Assembly (NCBI RefSeq): GCF_014109825.1
Contig: NZ_CP059576.1
Span: 1 to 64,000, forward strand
DNA from: Legionella sp. PC997
GTDB taxonomy: Bacteria; Pseudomonadota; Gammaproteobacteria; Legionellales; Legionellaceae
Reading direction: 5' to 3'
DNA: 64,000 nt
Below the pieces are notes generated by a model, which ran no database searches, was not told the DNA's origin, and was given only the letters and a program-made list of their open reading frames with translations. Positions 1-12,163 of this stretch are shown here, in pieces. Made by a program: the position numbers and the translations under genes. Numbering within the stretch: the first letter of the stretch is position 1; the number at the start of each line of letters is the position of its first letter.

Positions 1-1392
1 GTGTCAGCATCTGTTTGGCAAAAATGTTTAGGTCTCTTGCAAGATGAGTATTCTGCTCAACAATTTAATACCTGGTTGCGTCCTTTACAGGCTCACACAG
101 ATGAGCAACGTTTCGTTTTATTTGCACCTAATCGATTTGTTGTAGATTGGGTAAAAAAGCATTTTTTTGCACGAATTGAAGAGCTAATAAAACAATTTTG
201 TGGTGATGAGATTAAATCGATTTCTATTGAAATTGGCACCAAAACTTCGAGTACTGAGTCAGATTCAGGATCCTCTAGTTCTGTTGGATCTTTTTCATCC
301 GATGCCAATGTATCTACTTCAGTCAGTTCCCCCTCACTTAAGACGGTACCTAAGAAAGCTGTCGATTATAAGAGTAGTCATTTAAACAAAAAATTTGTCT
401 TTGAAAGTTTTGTTGAGGGTAATTCCAACCAACTTGCTCGTGCAGCATCAATGCAGGTCGCTGAACGACCCGGCGATGCCTATAATCCACTATTTATTTA
501 TGGCGGTGTGGGTTTAGGGAAAACCCATCTGATGCATGCTATTGGTAATGCCATATTAAAAAATAATCCGGATGCAAAAATCCTTTATTTACATTCTGAA
601 CGTTTTGTTGCGGATATGGTTAAGGCAATCCAGACCAATTCTATCAATGAATTTAAACGTTTTTATCGCTCTCTTAATGCTTTACTTATCGATGATATAC
701 AGTTTTTTGCCGGTAAAGATCGATCTCAAGAAGAATTTTTTCATACCTTCAATGCGTTATTGGAAGGACAACAACAAATTATTTTAACCAGTGACCGATA
801 TCCTAAAGAAATTGAAGGAATGGAAGAACGTTTGAAGTCACGTTTTGGCTGGGGGTTAACGGTTGCGGTTGAGCCACCTGAGCTTGAAACACGTGTTGCT
901 ATTTTAATTAGCAAAGCGGAACAGTCGAACATCGAATTACCTTATGAAGTTGCTTTTTTTATTGCAAAGCGTATTCGTTCCAATGTTAGGGAGCTCGAGG
1001 GAGCATTACGCAGAGTTATTGCCAATGCTCACTTTACTGGGAAGCCTATTACTATTGAGTTTGTTCATGAAGCGTTGCGTGATCTTTTGGCTCTACAGGA
1101 TAAGCTCGTTACCATCGAAAATATCCAAAAAACGGTCGCTGAGTATTATAAGGTCAAAGTGGCTGATATTTTATCAAAGCGCCGCAGTCGTTCCATTGCT
1201 CGCCCTAGACAAATGGCGATGGCTTTAAGTAAAGAATTAACCAATCATAGCTTGCCTGAAATTGGCGATCATTTTGGTGGCCGTGATCATACAACAGTTA
1301 TCCATGCGTGCAGGAAAGTTAAGGAATTGGTTCAGGATGACAGTGATTTTGCAGAAGATTATAAAAATTTAATGCGTATTTTGTCTTCTTAG
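1..1392 (+). CDS. dnaA: Chromosomal replication initiator protein DnaA
   Basis: DnaA binds DnaA boxes at the origin and, in its ATP form, melts DNA and loads the helicase. The 463-residue length is normal. Domain I is at about 1-75, followed by a Ser-rich linker (about 80-115). The AAA+ domain has Walker A GGVGLGKT at residues 168-175 and Walker B around LLIDDIQ (about 228-234). Domain IV carries the DNA-binding signature [12 protein letters not shown] near 425-436. The window begins exactly on its GTG start, so its promoter and the likely origin lie outside. It is followed by dnaN, recF and gyrB in the classical order. Identification is secure. Confidence 0.98.
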   Translation: MSASVWQKCLGLLQDEYSAQQFNTWLRPLQAHTDEQRFVLFAPNRFVVDWVKKHFFARIEELIKQFCGDEIKSISIEIGTKTSSTESDSGSSSSVGSFSSDANVSTSVSSPSLKTVPKKAVDYKSSHLNKKFVFESFVEGNSNQLARAASMQVAERPGDAYNPLFIYGGVGLGKTHLMHAIGNAILKNNPDAKILYLHSERFVADMVKAIQTNSINEFKRFYRSLNALLIDDIQFFAGKDRSQEEFFHTFNALLEGQQQIILTSDRYPKEIEGMEERLKSRFGWGLTVAVEPPELETRVAILISKAEQSNIELPYEVAFFIAKRIRSNVRELEGALRRVIANAHFTGKPITIEFVHEALRDLLALQDKLVTIENIQKTVAEYYKVKVADILSKRRSRSIARPRQMAMALSKELTNHSLPEIGDHFGGRDHTTVIHACRKVKELVQDDSDFAEDYKNLMRILSS

Positions 1393-1577
1393 TCAATTAG
1401 GAAAACTGCTCAACATCATGGTGTTTTGCGAAAATCTAGTAGAACGCTTGATTAAAAAATTTATCCAGGTCTTTTAAAATACCTGGTTCCGCTTCTCCTG
1501 AGAATCTTTATTCAGATTTTTATTAGAGCGATGAAGCAATTATTTTATTATTATTAAGTGTTAAATGGAGTTCTATC
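1393..1577 (+). other. dnaA-dnaN intergenic region with near-palindrome
   Basis: These 185 bases hold a dyad at 1465-1486: CCAGGT and ACCTGG flank a TTTTAAAA core, with one mismatch over 22 bases. It may be an operator or a weak hairpin upstream of dnaN. No run of T follows it and no convincing DnaA box is visible. Confidence 0.4.
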
Positions 1578-2681
1578 TTGTTTGAATTCGCTATTAAAAA
1601 AGAGGATTTACTTTCTCCGTTACTTACCGTTGCTGGCGCGGTTGATAAAAAGCAGTCTTTAGCTATTTTATCGAATTTTTATCTTAAATTATCCGAAGAT
1701 ACGTTACATATAACTGCTACGGATCTTGAAATTGAAATTGCTGCCCAAGTACCTTGTGAATCGGGCCAACAGGTAGGGACTATCACTGTACCTGCGAAAA
1801 AATTTATCGACATCATTCGCTCTTTAGATGATGAGCCCAGCCCTAAAGTAATTGTTGATAATGCTCTTTTAACCATCAAACAAGGTCGGAGTTCATTTAA
1901 ATTAACTACGTTACCGGCTGATGGTTATCCTTTAAGCGAAGATGAATGTAACGAGGTTGAATTAACTATTCCCCGTTTGGTTTTATTAAAGTTATTGCAA
2001 TCCACGCATTTTGCTATGGCCCAACAAGATGTACGTGTCTTTCTTAATGGCTTATTTCTTGATTTTGAACCGAATCTAATTTCTGCTGTTGCTACAGATG
2101 GGCATCGGATGGCGATTTGTCGTCATCAATGTTCTAATACCAGTGAAAAGAAACTTTTATTACCTAAAAAGGGAATCCAGGAGTTGCTCCGTCTTCTCAA
2201 TAGTATTGAAGATGATGAGATATTACTGGCTGCCGGAAAATCACATTTTAAATTAGTATCACGTCAATTTATATTCTTATCTAAACTGATTGAAGCGCGT
2301 TTCCCTCCGTATACTAAAGCGATTCCTAAAAATCAGGATAAGCAGATTATTATCGACTGTTCTATTTTTAAACGTTCTTTGTCACGTATTGTTATTTTGG
2401 CTCATGAAAAATCAAAAGCAGTTATGCTTCATTTGCAACCTGGCATGTTAACTTTAATTGCTAATAATAATGAACAAGAGGAAGCGGTTGAATCTTTAAT
2501 CGCGGAAACACAGGGTGATGAATTAAAAATTGGTTTGAATGCTACTTATTTGCTCGATGTGCTCTCACATTTTGGGGATGGACAAATCCGTCTGTCTTTA
2601 TCAAATACAGACAGCAGCATTTTAATTGAGTCATTAGATGATGATAATTACCAATATATTATAATGCCCATGAAAATATGA
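1578..2681 (+). CDS. dnaN: DNA polymerase III sliding clamp, beta subunit
   Basis: The beta clamp encircles DNA and tethers polymerase III and repair enzymes. At 367 residues it matches the family length. The N-terminus (MFEFAIKKEDLL...AVDKKQSLAIL) and the C-terminal YIIMPMKI tail are typical of gammaproteobacterial clamps. The start is TTG at 1578; no upstream ATG in frame gives a better N-terminus. Its TGA overlaps the recF ATG by 4 bases (ATGA at 2678-2681), which implies translational coupling with recF. Confidence 0.97.
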   Translation: MFEFAIKKEDLLSPLLTVAGAVDKKQSLAILSNFYLKLSEDTLHITATDLEIEIAAQVPCESGQQVGTITVPAKKFIDIIRSLDDEPSPKVIVDNALLTIKQGRSSFKLTTLPADGYPLSEDECNEVELTIPRLVLLKLLQSTHFAMAQQDVRVFLNGLFLDFEPNLISAVATDGHRMAICRHQCSNTSEKKLLLPKKGIQELLRLLNSIEDDEILLAAGKSHFKLVSRQFIFLSKLIEARFPPYTKAIPKNQDKQIIIDCSIFKRSLSRIVILAHEKSKAVMLHLQPGMLTLIANNNEQEEAVESLIAETQGDELKIGLNATYLLDVLSHFGDGQIRLSLSNTDSSILIESLDDDNYQYIIMPMKI

Positions 2682-3745
2682 TCCTTTCTGAATTAAAAAT
2701 TCACTATTTACGAAACCTTTTATCAATAAATCTGGGCTTAAGTCCCAGATTTAATTTTATATATGGGCCAAATGGAAGTGGAAAAACTTCTATCCTTGAA
2801 GGACTTTACCTCCTAAGCTGTGGCCATTCATTTCGTTCACGGGAAATCTCACCCATTATTTCATATGAACAATCCTCTTTAACTGTTTTCGCTCGAGGAC
2901 AAGAGCAACAAACTATTAGTATTCAAAAATCCTATTCGGAACCCACTCAAATTAAGTTAAATAAACAATTTTGCTCTACTACCAGCCAATTGGCCTACGC
3001 TTTACCTTGTCAGATTTTTTATTCTGATCTTTTTCAAATTATCGATGCTGGTCCTTCAATACGACGAAGTTTGTTGGATTGGGGTTTGTTTCACGTGAAA
3101 CATAACTATCTATCTTTATGGAAAGAATATAAAAGAGTATTAAAGCAACGGAATGCCCTGTTGAAACAACATGCCCCTTTAGCGCATTTTATCCCCTGGG
3201 ATAAACAACTTAGTCAAATAGCCACACAATTACATGCTCTACGTGAGGAATATTTTACGCAATGGAAACAGGAGTTTATCACTGTTCTGAATAGACTATG
3301 TCAATTTGACTGCACTATAAGCTACTATAAAGGTTGGGACAAAAAAAACTCTGGCAAAGAATTGGAACAAATATTATTAGAGAGTTTTGCTTCTGATAAG
3401 CTAAAGACCTACACCCAATTCGGTGCACATCAAGCGGATATATTCATTGAAGTTAATCAAAATAAGGCTAAGCACGTTTTATCTCGCGGACAACAAAAAA
3501 TTATTCTTATTGCTTTACGATTAGCGCAAGCCAATCTTTTGCACCAAAATTGCTTGTATTTAATTGATGACCTCCCCGCTGAATTGGACGAAACCCATCA
3601 AAAGAAACTTATGGAATATCTAGCTCAACGCGCGGGTCAATATGTAATAACTTCTACTATATTTCCAACAGAACTTATTTCGGAAGTTTCGGATCAAGAA
3701 CATTTAACGTATCAAATCAATGAAGGCGTATTAAATCCAAAATAA
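2678..3745 (+). CDS. recF: DNA replication and repair protein RecF
   Basis: RecF is an SMC/ABC-like ATPase that helps load RecA at gaps through the RecFOR pathway. Walker A GPNGSGKT is at residues 30-37, the ABC signature (LSRGQQK) is near 268, and the Walker B region LIDDLPAELD is near 296. The 355-residue length is normal. The gene overlaps dnaN by 4 bases. Unusually, a perfect parS sequence (3087-3102) lies inside the coding region and is read as the residues FHVKH. A second parS-type site begins 1 base after the stop codon. Confidence 0.97.
   Translation: MILSELKIHYLRNLLSINLGLSPRFNFIYGPNGSGKTSILEGLYLLSCGHSFRSREISPIISYEQSSLTVFARGQEQQTISIQKSYSEPTQIKLNKQFCSTTSQLAYALPCQIFYSDLFQIIDAGPSIRRSLLDWGLFHVKHNYLSLWKEYKRVLKQRNALLKQHAPLAHFIPWDKQLSQIATQLHALREEYFTQWKQEFITVLNRLCQFDCTISYYKGWDKKNSGKELEQILLESFASDKLKTYTQFGAHQADIFIEVNQNKAKHVLSRGQQKIILIALRLAQANLLHQNCLYLIDDLPAELDETHQKKLMEYLAQRAGQYVITSTIFPTELISEVSDQEHLTYQINEGVLNPK
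3087..3102. promoter_or_regulatory. parS: parS centromere-like site inside recF
   Basis: The sequence TGTTTCACGTGAAACA is a perfect 16-base palindrome identical to the canonical chromosomal parS bound by ParB. It lies within recF, about 3 kb from dnaA, where parS sites usually cluster. parA and parB are not in this window. Occupancy by ParB is inferred from the exact consensus match. Confidence 0.9.
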
Positions 3746-3746
3746 A

Positions 3747-3762
3747 TGTTCCACGTGAAACA
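3747..3762. promoter_or_regulatory. parS: Second parS site, directly downstream of recF
   Basis: TGTTCCACGTGAAACA differs from the palindromic consensus at one base (C at position 5), a variant within the usual parS degeneracy. It starts 1 base after the recF stop and lies 660 bases from the site inside recF. Two such sites so close to dnaA fit an origin-proximal ParB-loading centre. Confidence 0.88.
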
Positions 3763-3890
3763 AAGCAAAAGTCTTAATGCATTAGTGAAATAATCTAATC
3801 AAAATTCGAATTTTATCTATTATTGTCTACTAATTCACCTCATCTAGATTATATGTAAAGTTCCTGAATGACATATAAACGAAGCGTAAA

Positions 3891-3902
3891 ATATGCTATG
3901 AT
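3891..3902 (+). promoter_or_regulatory. Probable extended -10 promoter of gyrB
   Basis: TGCTATGAT (3894-3902) matches an extended -10 element (TGnTATnAT), 43 bases before the gyrB start. No good -35 is visible, as expected for this promoter class. A ribosome-binding site (AGAGGA) sits just upstream of the ATG at 3946. This is a motif-based prediction. Confidence 0.45.
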
Positions 3903-3933
3903 AAGGGATTCAGAACACCACCAAATAGGGTAA

Positions 3934-6363
<2,430 letters not shown>

Positions 6364-6736
6364 AATGTCAATGTGCTTATTCTATAGACTGAATGGTCAC
6401 CATTTCCCGGATTAAGGTACAGCCTTAACCCGGGAAATGAAAACTCAGAGCTGGCTTCGTTCTATCCAAAGGCACCTAAAGTAACGCCAGTAAATCATCA
6501 TTAGACCTCATCGCCACTAGTATTAACAACCTACGAAAAACATTCTGGACAAATGATATCTCCTATGACAGGATAACTGCGCATTAATCGACCGATGTGT
6601 AGATGATACATTGCAAGCGCACCCAAGTGTAACCTGCCATTAAGTCAATTATTCCCAGTGTTCCTAATGCAAAGTAAGAACATTGCTAGGCTCGCAAGCA
6701 ATGAAGGATTTAATTATGTTGATATAAGGAGATATT
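6364..6736. other. Intergenic region after gyrB, with one strong hairpin
   Basis: This is 373 bases without a credible gene. The only structure is the inverted repeat at 6402-6438. A strong ribosome-binding site (AAGGAGATATT) for the following peptidase lies at its end. I see no promoter good enough to place. Confidence 0.5.
6402..6438. repeat. 16-bp inverted repeat, hairpin of a CCCGG-type family
   Basis: Arms 6402-6417 and 6423-6438 pair over 16 bases with one mismatch around a 5-base loop. There is no T-run, so it is not a textbook terminator. It may mark the gyrB 3' end or be a dispersed intergenic element. The outer CCCGGATTA segment recurs in the element at 61616-61643. Confidence 0.6.
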
Positions 6737-7918
6737 ATGAAATTGAAGTTAAACGGTTTGCCGTTTAAATTATTAGTTACATCCACTGTATTCGGTGTAT
6801 TGAGCCTTCCAGCCTATGCGTTACCCAACGCGACAGGGGTAGTCCATCATCCTATTCATTATAAACCTAATACCCCTCATTTTGTACCCAGTGGATTAAC
6901 ACCAAGTCAGGTACGTGTTGCTTATGGATTTAATTCTGTGAGCTCACAAGGTAAGGGGCAAATTATTGCAATTGTAGATGCTTATGACGATCCAAAAATT
7001 GAAGCAGATTTAGGAGTTTTTTCAAAACATTTTGGTTTACCTGCCTGTACAACAGCAAATGGGTGTTTTAAGAAGATCTATGCAGAGGGTAAAAAACCAA
7101 AAACAGATGCTGGATGGGCTGGAGAAATTGCTTTAGATGTGGAGTGGGCACATGCTGTGGCACCTGCAGCTAAAATCATTTTAGTGGAGGCAACAGATGA
7201 TACCATCGGTAATTTATTTAAAGCCGTGCAAGTTGCGGTTAAAAATGGAGCAACTGTGGTATCGATGAGTTGGGGCGGAGATGAGTTTCGCGAAGAAACT
7301 ACCTATGATCCCATATTTAATAATCCCAAGGTGACCTTTGTCGCTTCTTCAGGAGATAGTGGAAAAGGCACCCTTTATCCCGCATCCTCACCCCATGTTC
7401 TGGCAGTTGGCGGAACTACATTACTTGTGGATAACTACGGAAACTATCAAGGAGAAGAGGCATGGTCAGGAAGTGGTGGAGGAGTGAGTATTGTAGAACC
7501 CTGGCCTGCACATCAAAAAAAATTGCCAATTCCAAAATCCCCTAATAAACGTGGGGTTCCTGATGTAGCTTATAATGCGGATCCAGAAACAGGCTTTTCG
7601 GTGTATAACTCGGTTCCAAGTAGCGATGGGGTAGGTTGGGCCGTTGTCGGTGGCACAAGTGCTGGCGCCCCTCAATGGGCAGGTATCGTAGCGATTACTA
7701 ACTCATTCTATTCTAAAGTATACGGCACCCAATTTATTAGCGTGCTTTATGCTGCAGCAAATCCTGGTAAATATCATTATAACTTTAATGATATTACCAC
7801 TGGAAGTAATGGAAAATGTGGTTATTATTGTACCGCCCAAAAAGGGTATGACTATGTGACAGGATTAGGAACTCCAGAGTTGGAAAACCTAATTAATGAC
7901 TTGGTAAATTATAAATAA
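6737..7918 (+). CDS. Secreted S53 (sedolisin-type) serine peptidase
   Basis: Sedolisins are acid-active, pepstatin-insensitive peptidases with a Glu-Asp-Ser centre. Here E130 and D134 lie in WAGEIALDVEWAHA, the oxyanion Asp is D207 in SSGDSG, and the nucleophile is S308 in GGTSAGAPQWAG. The calcium site is formed by FNDITTG (D352) and GYD (D372). An N-terminal signal peptide is clear (hydrophobic stretch ending AYA, residue 28). Classical family members carry a propeptide of around 200 residues; only about 25-30 residues lie between the signal and the catalytic core here. Start ATG 6737 has AAGGAG at ideal spacing. It is likely a periplasmic or type II-secreted enzyme. Confidence 0.88.
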   Translation: MKLKLNGLPFKLLVTSTVFGVLSLPAYALPNATGVVHHPIHYKPNTPHFVPSGLTPSQVRVAYGFNSVSSQGKGQIIAIVDAYDDPKIEADLGVFSKHFGLPACTTANGCFKKIYAEGKKPKTDAGWAGEIALDVEWAHAVAPAAKIILVEATDDTIGNLFKAVQVAVKNGATVVSMSWGGDEFREETTYDPIFNNPKVTFVASSGDSGKGTLYPASSPHVLAVGGTTLLVDNYGNYQGEEAWSGSGGGVSIVEPWPAHQKKLPIPKSPNKRGVPDVAYNADPETGFSVYNSVPSSDGVGWAVVGGTSAGAPQWAGIVAITNSFYSKVYGTQFISVLYAAANPGKYHYNFNDITTGSNGKCGYYCTAQKGYDYVTGLGTPELENLINDLVNYK

Positions 7919-8299
7919 CAAAAAGTATTTTCTAATTATGTGGAAGCTGGTTCTTCTGACGTTAATTAGCATCACTTGGGTGAGTTTACGGACTAAGGAG
8001 AAAAGGTCTCAGGACACAATATAAGTTATGAAGAGATAGAGAATGTGATGACGGTATGATAAAAACAGTCTCTCTTCAAATCAGAAATAGATAGAAGAGA
8101 GACTTTTTTTCTTACGGAGAAATAAGATATATTAAGCATTAGAGTGTGCTGCGTCCTTGCAGCTGAGTACATCCCATGTACTGGTCCCTGTAGTTTGACT
8201 TCCTGTCAGACAATTCCGTGTCGTCCTTTATAGTTACAGTATAGTCTTTTGGTTGTTGTTGTCATTGCGTGGATAGAGCAACAGAACGTAAGAAATATC
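7919..8299. other. Intergenic region between converging genes, with terminator
   Basis: This 381-base region lies between the S53 peptidase (+) and aguA (-). It contains the terminator at 8067-8111 and a small dyad AGTACAT-CCC-ATGTACT at 8166-8182. I see no gene; short reading frames here lack a start context and overlap aguA. Confidence 0.5.
8067..8111 (+). terminator. Rho-independent terminator of the S53 peptidase gene
   Basis: An 11-bp perfect stem (AGTCTCTCTTC at 8067-8077 with GAAGAGAGACT at 8094-8104) is followed directly by a run of seven T. It lies about 150 bases after the peptidase stop codon. Confidence 0.85.
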
Positions 8300-9331
8300 T
8301 CAAAGAGGAGCACGTGTTCTCTTGGGTTCCTGTTGGGTAATGCAATGTATTCCCCCACCACCGGCAAATACATCCAGTGCATCAATTTGGGTAATATGAT
8401 AACCGGGATACAATCGGGTAAATAATTGATAAGCTGCCTTATCTTGTGACTCATGACCAAAAGCTGGCATGACAATCCCTTTGTTCGCTAAATAAAAATT
8501 GATATAGGATAAAGTTAATCGCTCGCCATCCAGATAAGTTGCTGGGGGTTGCTCTACGGTATAAACTTCTAACTTTCGGCCCTTTGCATCAGTTGTGGAT
8601 TTAAGAGTTTCAAGATTTTCGTGTAAAGCAGCATAGTTTGGATCTTCTTTGTCATTAGTAATAAGGCATAAAACTTTTCCCGGAGCAATGAAACAGGCAA
8701 TTTCATCAACATGTCCATCGGTTTCATCACCTAATAACCCTTTGTTTAACCAAACAATTTTTTGATAACCCAGAAAATCATACAAGTAATTTTCAATCTC
8801 CTTTTGGTTAAGCTGGGGATTGCGATTTTCATTTAGCAGGCATTCACGAGTGGTTAAAATCGTTCCTTCTCCATCGACATGGAATGAACCACCTTCCATA
8901 ACCAGGGGTGCTGAAAAGGATAAAGCATGCGTTTGTTTTAGGATTGCAGCGGCAATTTGATTATCCAGAGCGCAATCTTCATAGTTACCCCCCCAAGCAT
9001 TGTGTATCCAATTAACCCCCGCTAATTGTTGTTTTTCGTTTAACAAAAAAGTAGGTCCGGTATCCCTTGTCCATGAATCATTGATGGGAAGGCTAAATAA
9101 TGTGATTCCATCCCCACATAAGCTTTGGGCTGACTCTTCATCTCCAGGGTTAACTAACATAGTCACTGGTTCATATTGAGCAATAGCTTGAGCAACACGA
9201 GCATAAGCGGTGCGTGCTTTTTGTAGACCTATCTTAGACCAAGTTTCAAGATGACAAGGCCAGGCCATCCAGCAGCGTTCATGTGGATGCCACTCAGCGG
9301 GCATAAAAAATCCACTTTGTTTTGGTGTCAT
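8300..9331 (-). CDS. aguA: Agmatine deiminase
   Basis: This enzyme converts agmatine to N-carbamoylputrescine plus ammonia, the second step from arginine to putrescine. It belongs to the guanidine-modifying (PAD-like) fold. Visible motifs are the N-terminal [16 protein letters not shown], the [10 protein letters not shown] region, NWIHNAWGG, and the catalytic Cys in GGGGIHC near residue 330 of 343. I place the start at 9331: GGAG lies 8 bases upstream and the gene then begins 1 base after the speA stop. A start at 9355 would add 8 residues but has no ribosome-binding site. It is the last gene of aguB-speA-aguA. Confidence 0.94.
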   Translation of the reverse strand: MTPKQSGFFMPAEWHPHERCWMAWPCHLETWSKIGLQKARTAYARVAQAIAQYEPVTMLVNPGDEESAQSLCGDGITLFSLPINDSWTRDTGPTFLLNEKQQLAGVNWIHNAWGGNYEDCALDNQIAAAILKQTHALSFSAPLVMEGGSFHVDGEGTILTTRECLLNENRNPQLNQKEIENYLYDFLGYQKIVWLNKGLLGDETDGHVDEIACFIAPGKVLCLITNDKEDPNYAALHENLETLKSTTDAKGRKLEVYTVEQPPATYLDGERLTLSYINFYLANKGIVMPAFGHESQDKAAYQLFTRLYPGYHITQIDALDVFAGGGGIHCITQQEPKRTRAPL

Positions 9332-9332
9332 C

Positions 9333-11231
9333 TTATCTTCTCCGAATGTTTTCATCTAAATAAGTTAATTGAGAAAAAATGCTTCTTAATTCATTTAAAT
9401 ATAATAGCGTTGTTTCTTTAGGTAATTCGGCTTGGATTAACTGTTTTTCATAGGATTGAACCAATTTTTTCGTATCAAAATGAGCCAGATTTAAAACATT
9501 GGTTACAGTATCCCCACTAACCAAATCATTTAACTCAAACTGTCCATCATCAAAAAGTTTGACATCCAGTGAGTTAGTATCACCGAATAGATTATGTAAA
9601 TTACCTAATATTTCCTGGTAAGCTCCTACTAAGAAAAATCCTAGAGAGTAGGGATTGTTACTGTCATAAGGAGGCAACATTAGTGTTGAGTTCACACAAG
9701 AGCTGCCAAGATATTCTTTAATAGTGCCATCTGAATCACAGGTTAAATCTTGTAACACACTATGCATGACTGGTGTTTTAGTAAGTTGTGAAATAGGAGC
9801 AATTGGAAAAATTTGTCCTATTGCCCAGGCATCTGGAATCGATTGGAAAAACGAAATATTACAAAAAACCTTAACGGCCATGTCTTCATTGATTTTCGCC
9901 AATAAAGCTTCTTCAGTTGGATTTTCCACATTGAGGCGTGTTTTAAGTTCCAAGCATATGTTGGTATAAAATGCCTCTACTTTAGCCTTTTCCTGTAAGC
10001 TGATAACCCCATGCTTAAACAAAGAATGGGCTTCATTCAATGAGTGCTCGGCATAGTTATAGATTTCAATAGGTGAGCTCGCGGTTATGGAATGATAGGT
10101 ATCATAAATATCCCGAATCACATGAGAATCATCATTGGTAATTTTGGGTAGCGAGGGAGACTTATTAATTATTTCTATATCACTAATATCAGAAATTAAA
10201 ACGGCGTGATGGGCTGTTAATGCTCTTCCAGACTCTGAAATAATATTAGGTTCAGGAACATTTGCTTCCTGACATAAATATTGAAGGGCGAGGAGAATAT
10301 GAGTGGCATATTCCCGCAAGCTGTAGTTCATGGAGCAACCCTGATTTGAATGCGTTCCTTCATAATCCACGCTAAGTCCACCACCCACATCAATAGTATC
10401 TATTGGAGCATCCAGCTGTCGTAACTCGACATAGTAGCGGGACACTTCTTGCATGCAGTGACGAATATCATGAATATTGGCAATCTGTGAACCTAAATGA
10501 CAATGCATTAGTTGCAAACAATCGAGCATGTCGTTGGCTTTTAATTGATTCACTAATTCGAGTACTTGTTTTGCGGTAAGGCCAAATTTGGATTTGACAC
10601 CGCCCGTGTGTTCCCATTTTCCTGCACTTTTAGTAATTAAGCGGATGCGAACGCCAAGAGAAGGTTTTATTTTCAAGCGGGCGGATTCTTTTAAAATAAT
10701 ATCCAACTCAGAAATCTTTTCAATAACAATAAAAACCTTATGACCCATTTGTTGGGCTATTAACGCGGTACGAATATAATAACTGTCTTTATAACCGTTA
10801 CAGACTATAGTACTGTTTTGCTGATTGCCCAGCATGCCAATAACCGCCATGAGCTCAGGTTTTGAGCCTGCTTCCAGTCCTATTGAATGATTCGGTGCCT
10901 TCAATAATTCGCGAACAACACTTTGCTCTTGGTTTACTTTAATGGGATAAACCAGTTTATAGTGACCCGTATATTCATTTTCTTCTATGGCTTGCGAAAA
11001 GGCTTCATAAATACGGTGCACTCGGTCATGTAAGATATCAGAGCAACGAATTAGAAGCGGTAAATGCAATCCTGTTCTACTCGCCGCATTAACAATAGCT
11101 TGTAATTCGACACCAGGCTTTCCGGGTGCCTTACTCATTTCAATATTCCCTTTGGCATTAATACTGAAGTATCCCTCACCCCAGTTATTGATGTTATATA
11201 AATTTTCTTCAGATGGTGCACTGATGTTCAT
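9333..11231 (-). CDS. speA: Biosynthetic arginine decarboxylase
   Basis: SpeA is a PLP enzyme that decarboxylates arginine to agmatine. At 632 residues it has the size of the alanine-racemase-fold SpeA family. The PLP lysine is K98 in VYPIKVNQ. The glycine-rich [12 protein letters not shown] segment and the C-terminal [10 protein letters not shown] block, which supplies a catalytic Cys in the family, are present. It lies between aguB (21 bases upstream) and aguA (1 base downstream), all on the minus strand. This arrangement identifies a complete route from arginine to putrescine. Confidence 0.97.
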   Translation of the reverse strand: MNISAPSEENLYNINNWGEGYFSINAKGNIEMSKAPGKPGVELQAIVNAASRTGLHLPLLIRCSDILHDRVHRIYEAFSQAIEENEYTGHYKLVYPIKVNQEQSVVRELLKAPNHSIGLEAGSKPELMAVIGMLGNQQNSTIVCNGYKDSYYIRTALIAQQMGHKVFIVIEKISELDIILKESARLKIKPSLGVRIRLITKSAGKWEHTGGVKSKFGLTAKQVLELVNQLKANDMLDCLQLMHCHLGSQIANIHDIRHCMQEVSRYYVELRQLDAPIDTIDVGGGLSVDYEGTHSNQGCSMNYSLREYATHILLALQYLCQEANVPEPNIISESGRALTAHHAVLISDISDIEIINKSPSLPKITNDDSHVIRDIYDTYHSITASSPIEIYNYAEHSLNEAHSLFKHGVISLQEKAKVEAFYTNICLELKTRLNVENPTEEALLAKINEDMAVKVFCNISFFQSIPDAWAIGQIFPIAPISQLTKTPVMHSVLQDLTCDSDGTIKEYLGSSCVNSTLMLPPYDSNNPYSLGFFLVGAYQEILGNLHNLFGDTNSLDVKLFDDGQFELNDLVSGDTVTNVLNLAHFDTKKLVQSYEKQLIQAELPKETTLLYLNELRSIFSQLTYLDENIRRR

Positions 11232-11252
11232 AATATAGATATTCCAAAGGGA

Positions 11253-12098
11253 TTAACGTGATTTTACCAGCTCATGGTAGGTGGAAGGTTCTCGTTGTTG
11301 TGCAAAAGGAAACAGCCTTCCCCACAATGCACGTTGACTAAAGTCTAATTCTGCAACGAGTACTGCTGGTTTGTCGCGAGGGGCTTGCGCCAAGATTTCA
11401 CCCATAGGGGTGCTTATAAAACTGCTACCATAAAATTCCAATCCATCTTCACAACCAATTCTATTGGCCGCAATGATAAATGTATTACTCATGATCCCTT
11501 GCGCAACCATAACTTTTTGCCACATGGGTTGCGTATCAACCTCAGGAGCCGTAGGCTCACCACCTATAGCGGTTGGGTAAACTAAGATTTCGGTACCTTT
11601 TAAACCATAAATCCGAGACAACTCGGGAAACCATTGATCATAACAGGTTGGTAATCCCCAGCTATGCCCTGCGATCTGATGAACAGGGTAATTGGAATCC
11701 CCGGGTTTAAAATAGAAGTTTTCATGGTATTTTTCACCGCTGGGGATATGTTGCTTCCGGGTTATTGCACAAAGCTCTCCCTTATTATTGTATGCCACAG
11801 CAGTGTTATAACCTGCTTTTTCAAAGAGAGAAGCGGTTATGTATAGATTATAAGTCTTTGCCATTTTACTGACGAATTGGGCGGTAGGACCTGTATGGAT
11901 ATCTTCCATGAAAGGGGCAGGATCTACATCTGAGCGCGTACAAAAATAAGGACTTAGAGTAAGTTCTTGCAAACAAACGACAACAGCTCCTTGTTGTGCT
12001 GCATCATGGATCCCGGATGCCAGTTTGTCTTGATGTTCTTTAGGGTTTTCGTGCCATTTTTCTTGTACTAATGCGACAGTCAGTTTTTCTTGCGTCAT
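11253..12098 (-). CDS. aguB: N-carbamoylputrescine amidase
   Basis: AguB hydrolyses N-carbamoylputrescine to putrescine, CO2 and ammonia. It is a nitrilase-superfamily enzyme with a Glu-Lys-Cys triad: E45 (CLQELTLSPYFC), K115 (TRKQHIP) and C152 (GLPTCYDQWFPE), counted from the start at 12098. That start has AGAGG upstream. A longer frame reaches 12128 but would begin inside the upstream terminator. It is the first gene of the putrescine operon. Its promoter is not obvious, because a strong terminator lies only about 30 bases before the start codon. Confidence 0.94.
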   Translation of the reverse strand: MTQEKLTVALVQEKWHENPKEHQDKLASGIHDAAQQGAVVVCLQELTLSPYFCTRSDVDPAPFMEDIHTGPTAQFVSKMAKTYNLYITASLFEKAGYNTAVAYNNKGELCAITRKQHIPSGEKYHENFYFKPGDSNYPVHQIAGHSWGLPTCYDQWFPELSRIYGLKGTEILVYPTAIGGEPTAPEVDTQPMWQKVMVAQGIMSNTFIIAANRIGCEDGLEFYGSSFISTPMGEILAQAPRDKPAVLVAELDFSQRALWGRLFPFAQQREPSTYHELVKSR

Positions 12099-12126
12099 TA
12101 ACTTACCTCTCTTGAAATTAAGGATC

Positions 12127-12155
12127 AAAAAAAAGAGCCCTTACTTTGTAAGGGC
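12127..12155 (-). terminator. Terminator after the RavA-like gene
   Basis: On the minus strand GCCCTTAC-AAA-GTAAGGGC (stem 12137-12155) is followed by TCTTTTTTTT. It begins 9 bases after the stop of the RavA-like gene and ends about 28 bases before the aguB start. It would separate the two units or act as an attenuator for the putrescine operon. Confidence 0.88.
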
Positions 12156-12163
12156 AGATGTAA

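Noticed and set aside
1461-1469. TTATCCAGG as a DnaA box between dnaA and dnaN
   Set aside because: It has two mismatches to TTATCCACA and stands alone; no cluster of boxes supports an origin here.
8206-8475. Minus-strand reading frame of 89 codons
   Set aside because: It overlaps the 3' end of aguA in another frame, has no ribosome-binding site and no recognisable protein features.
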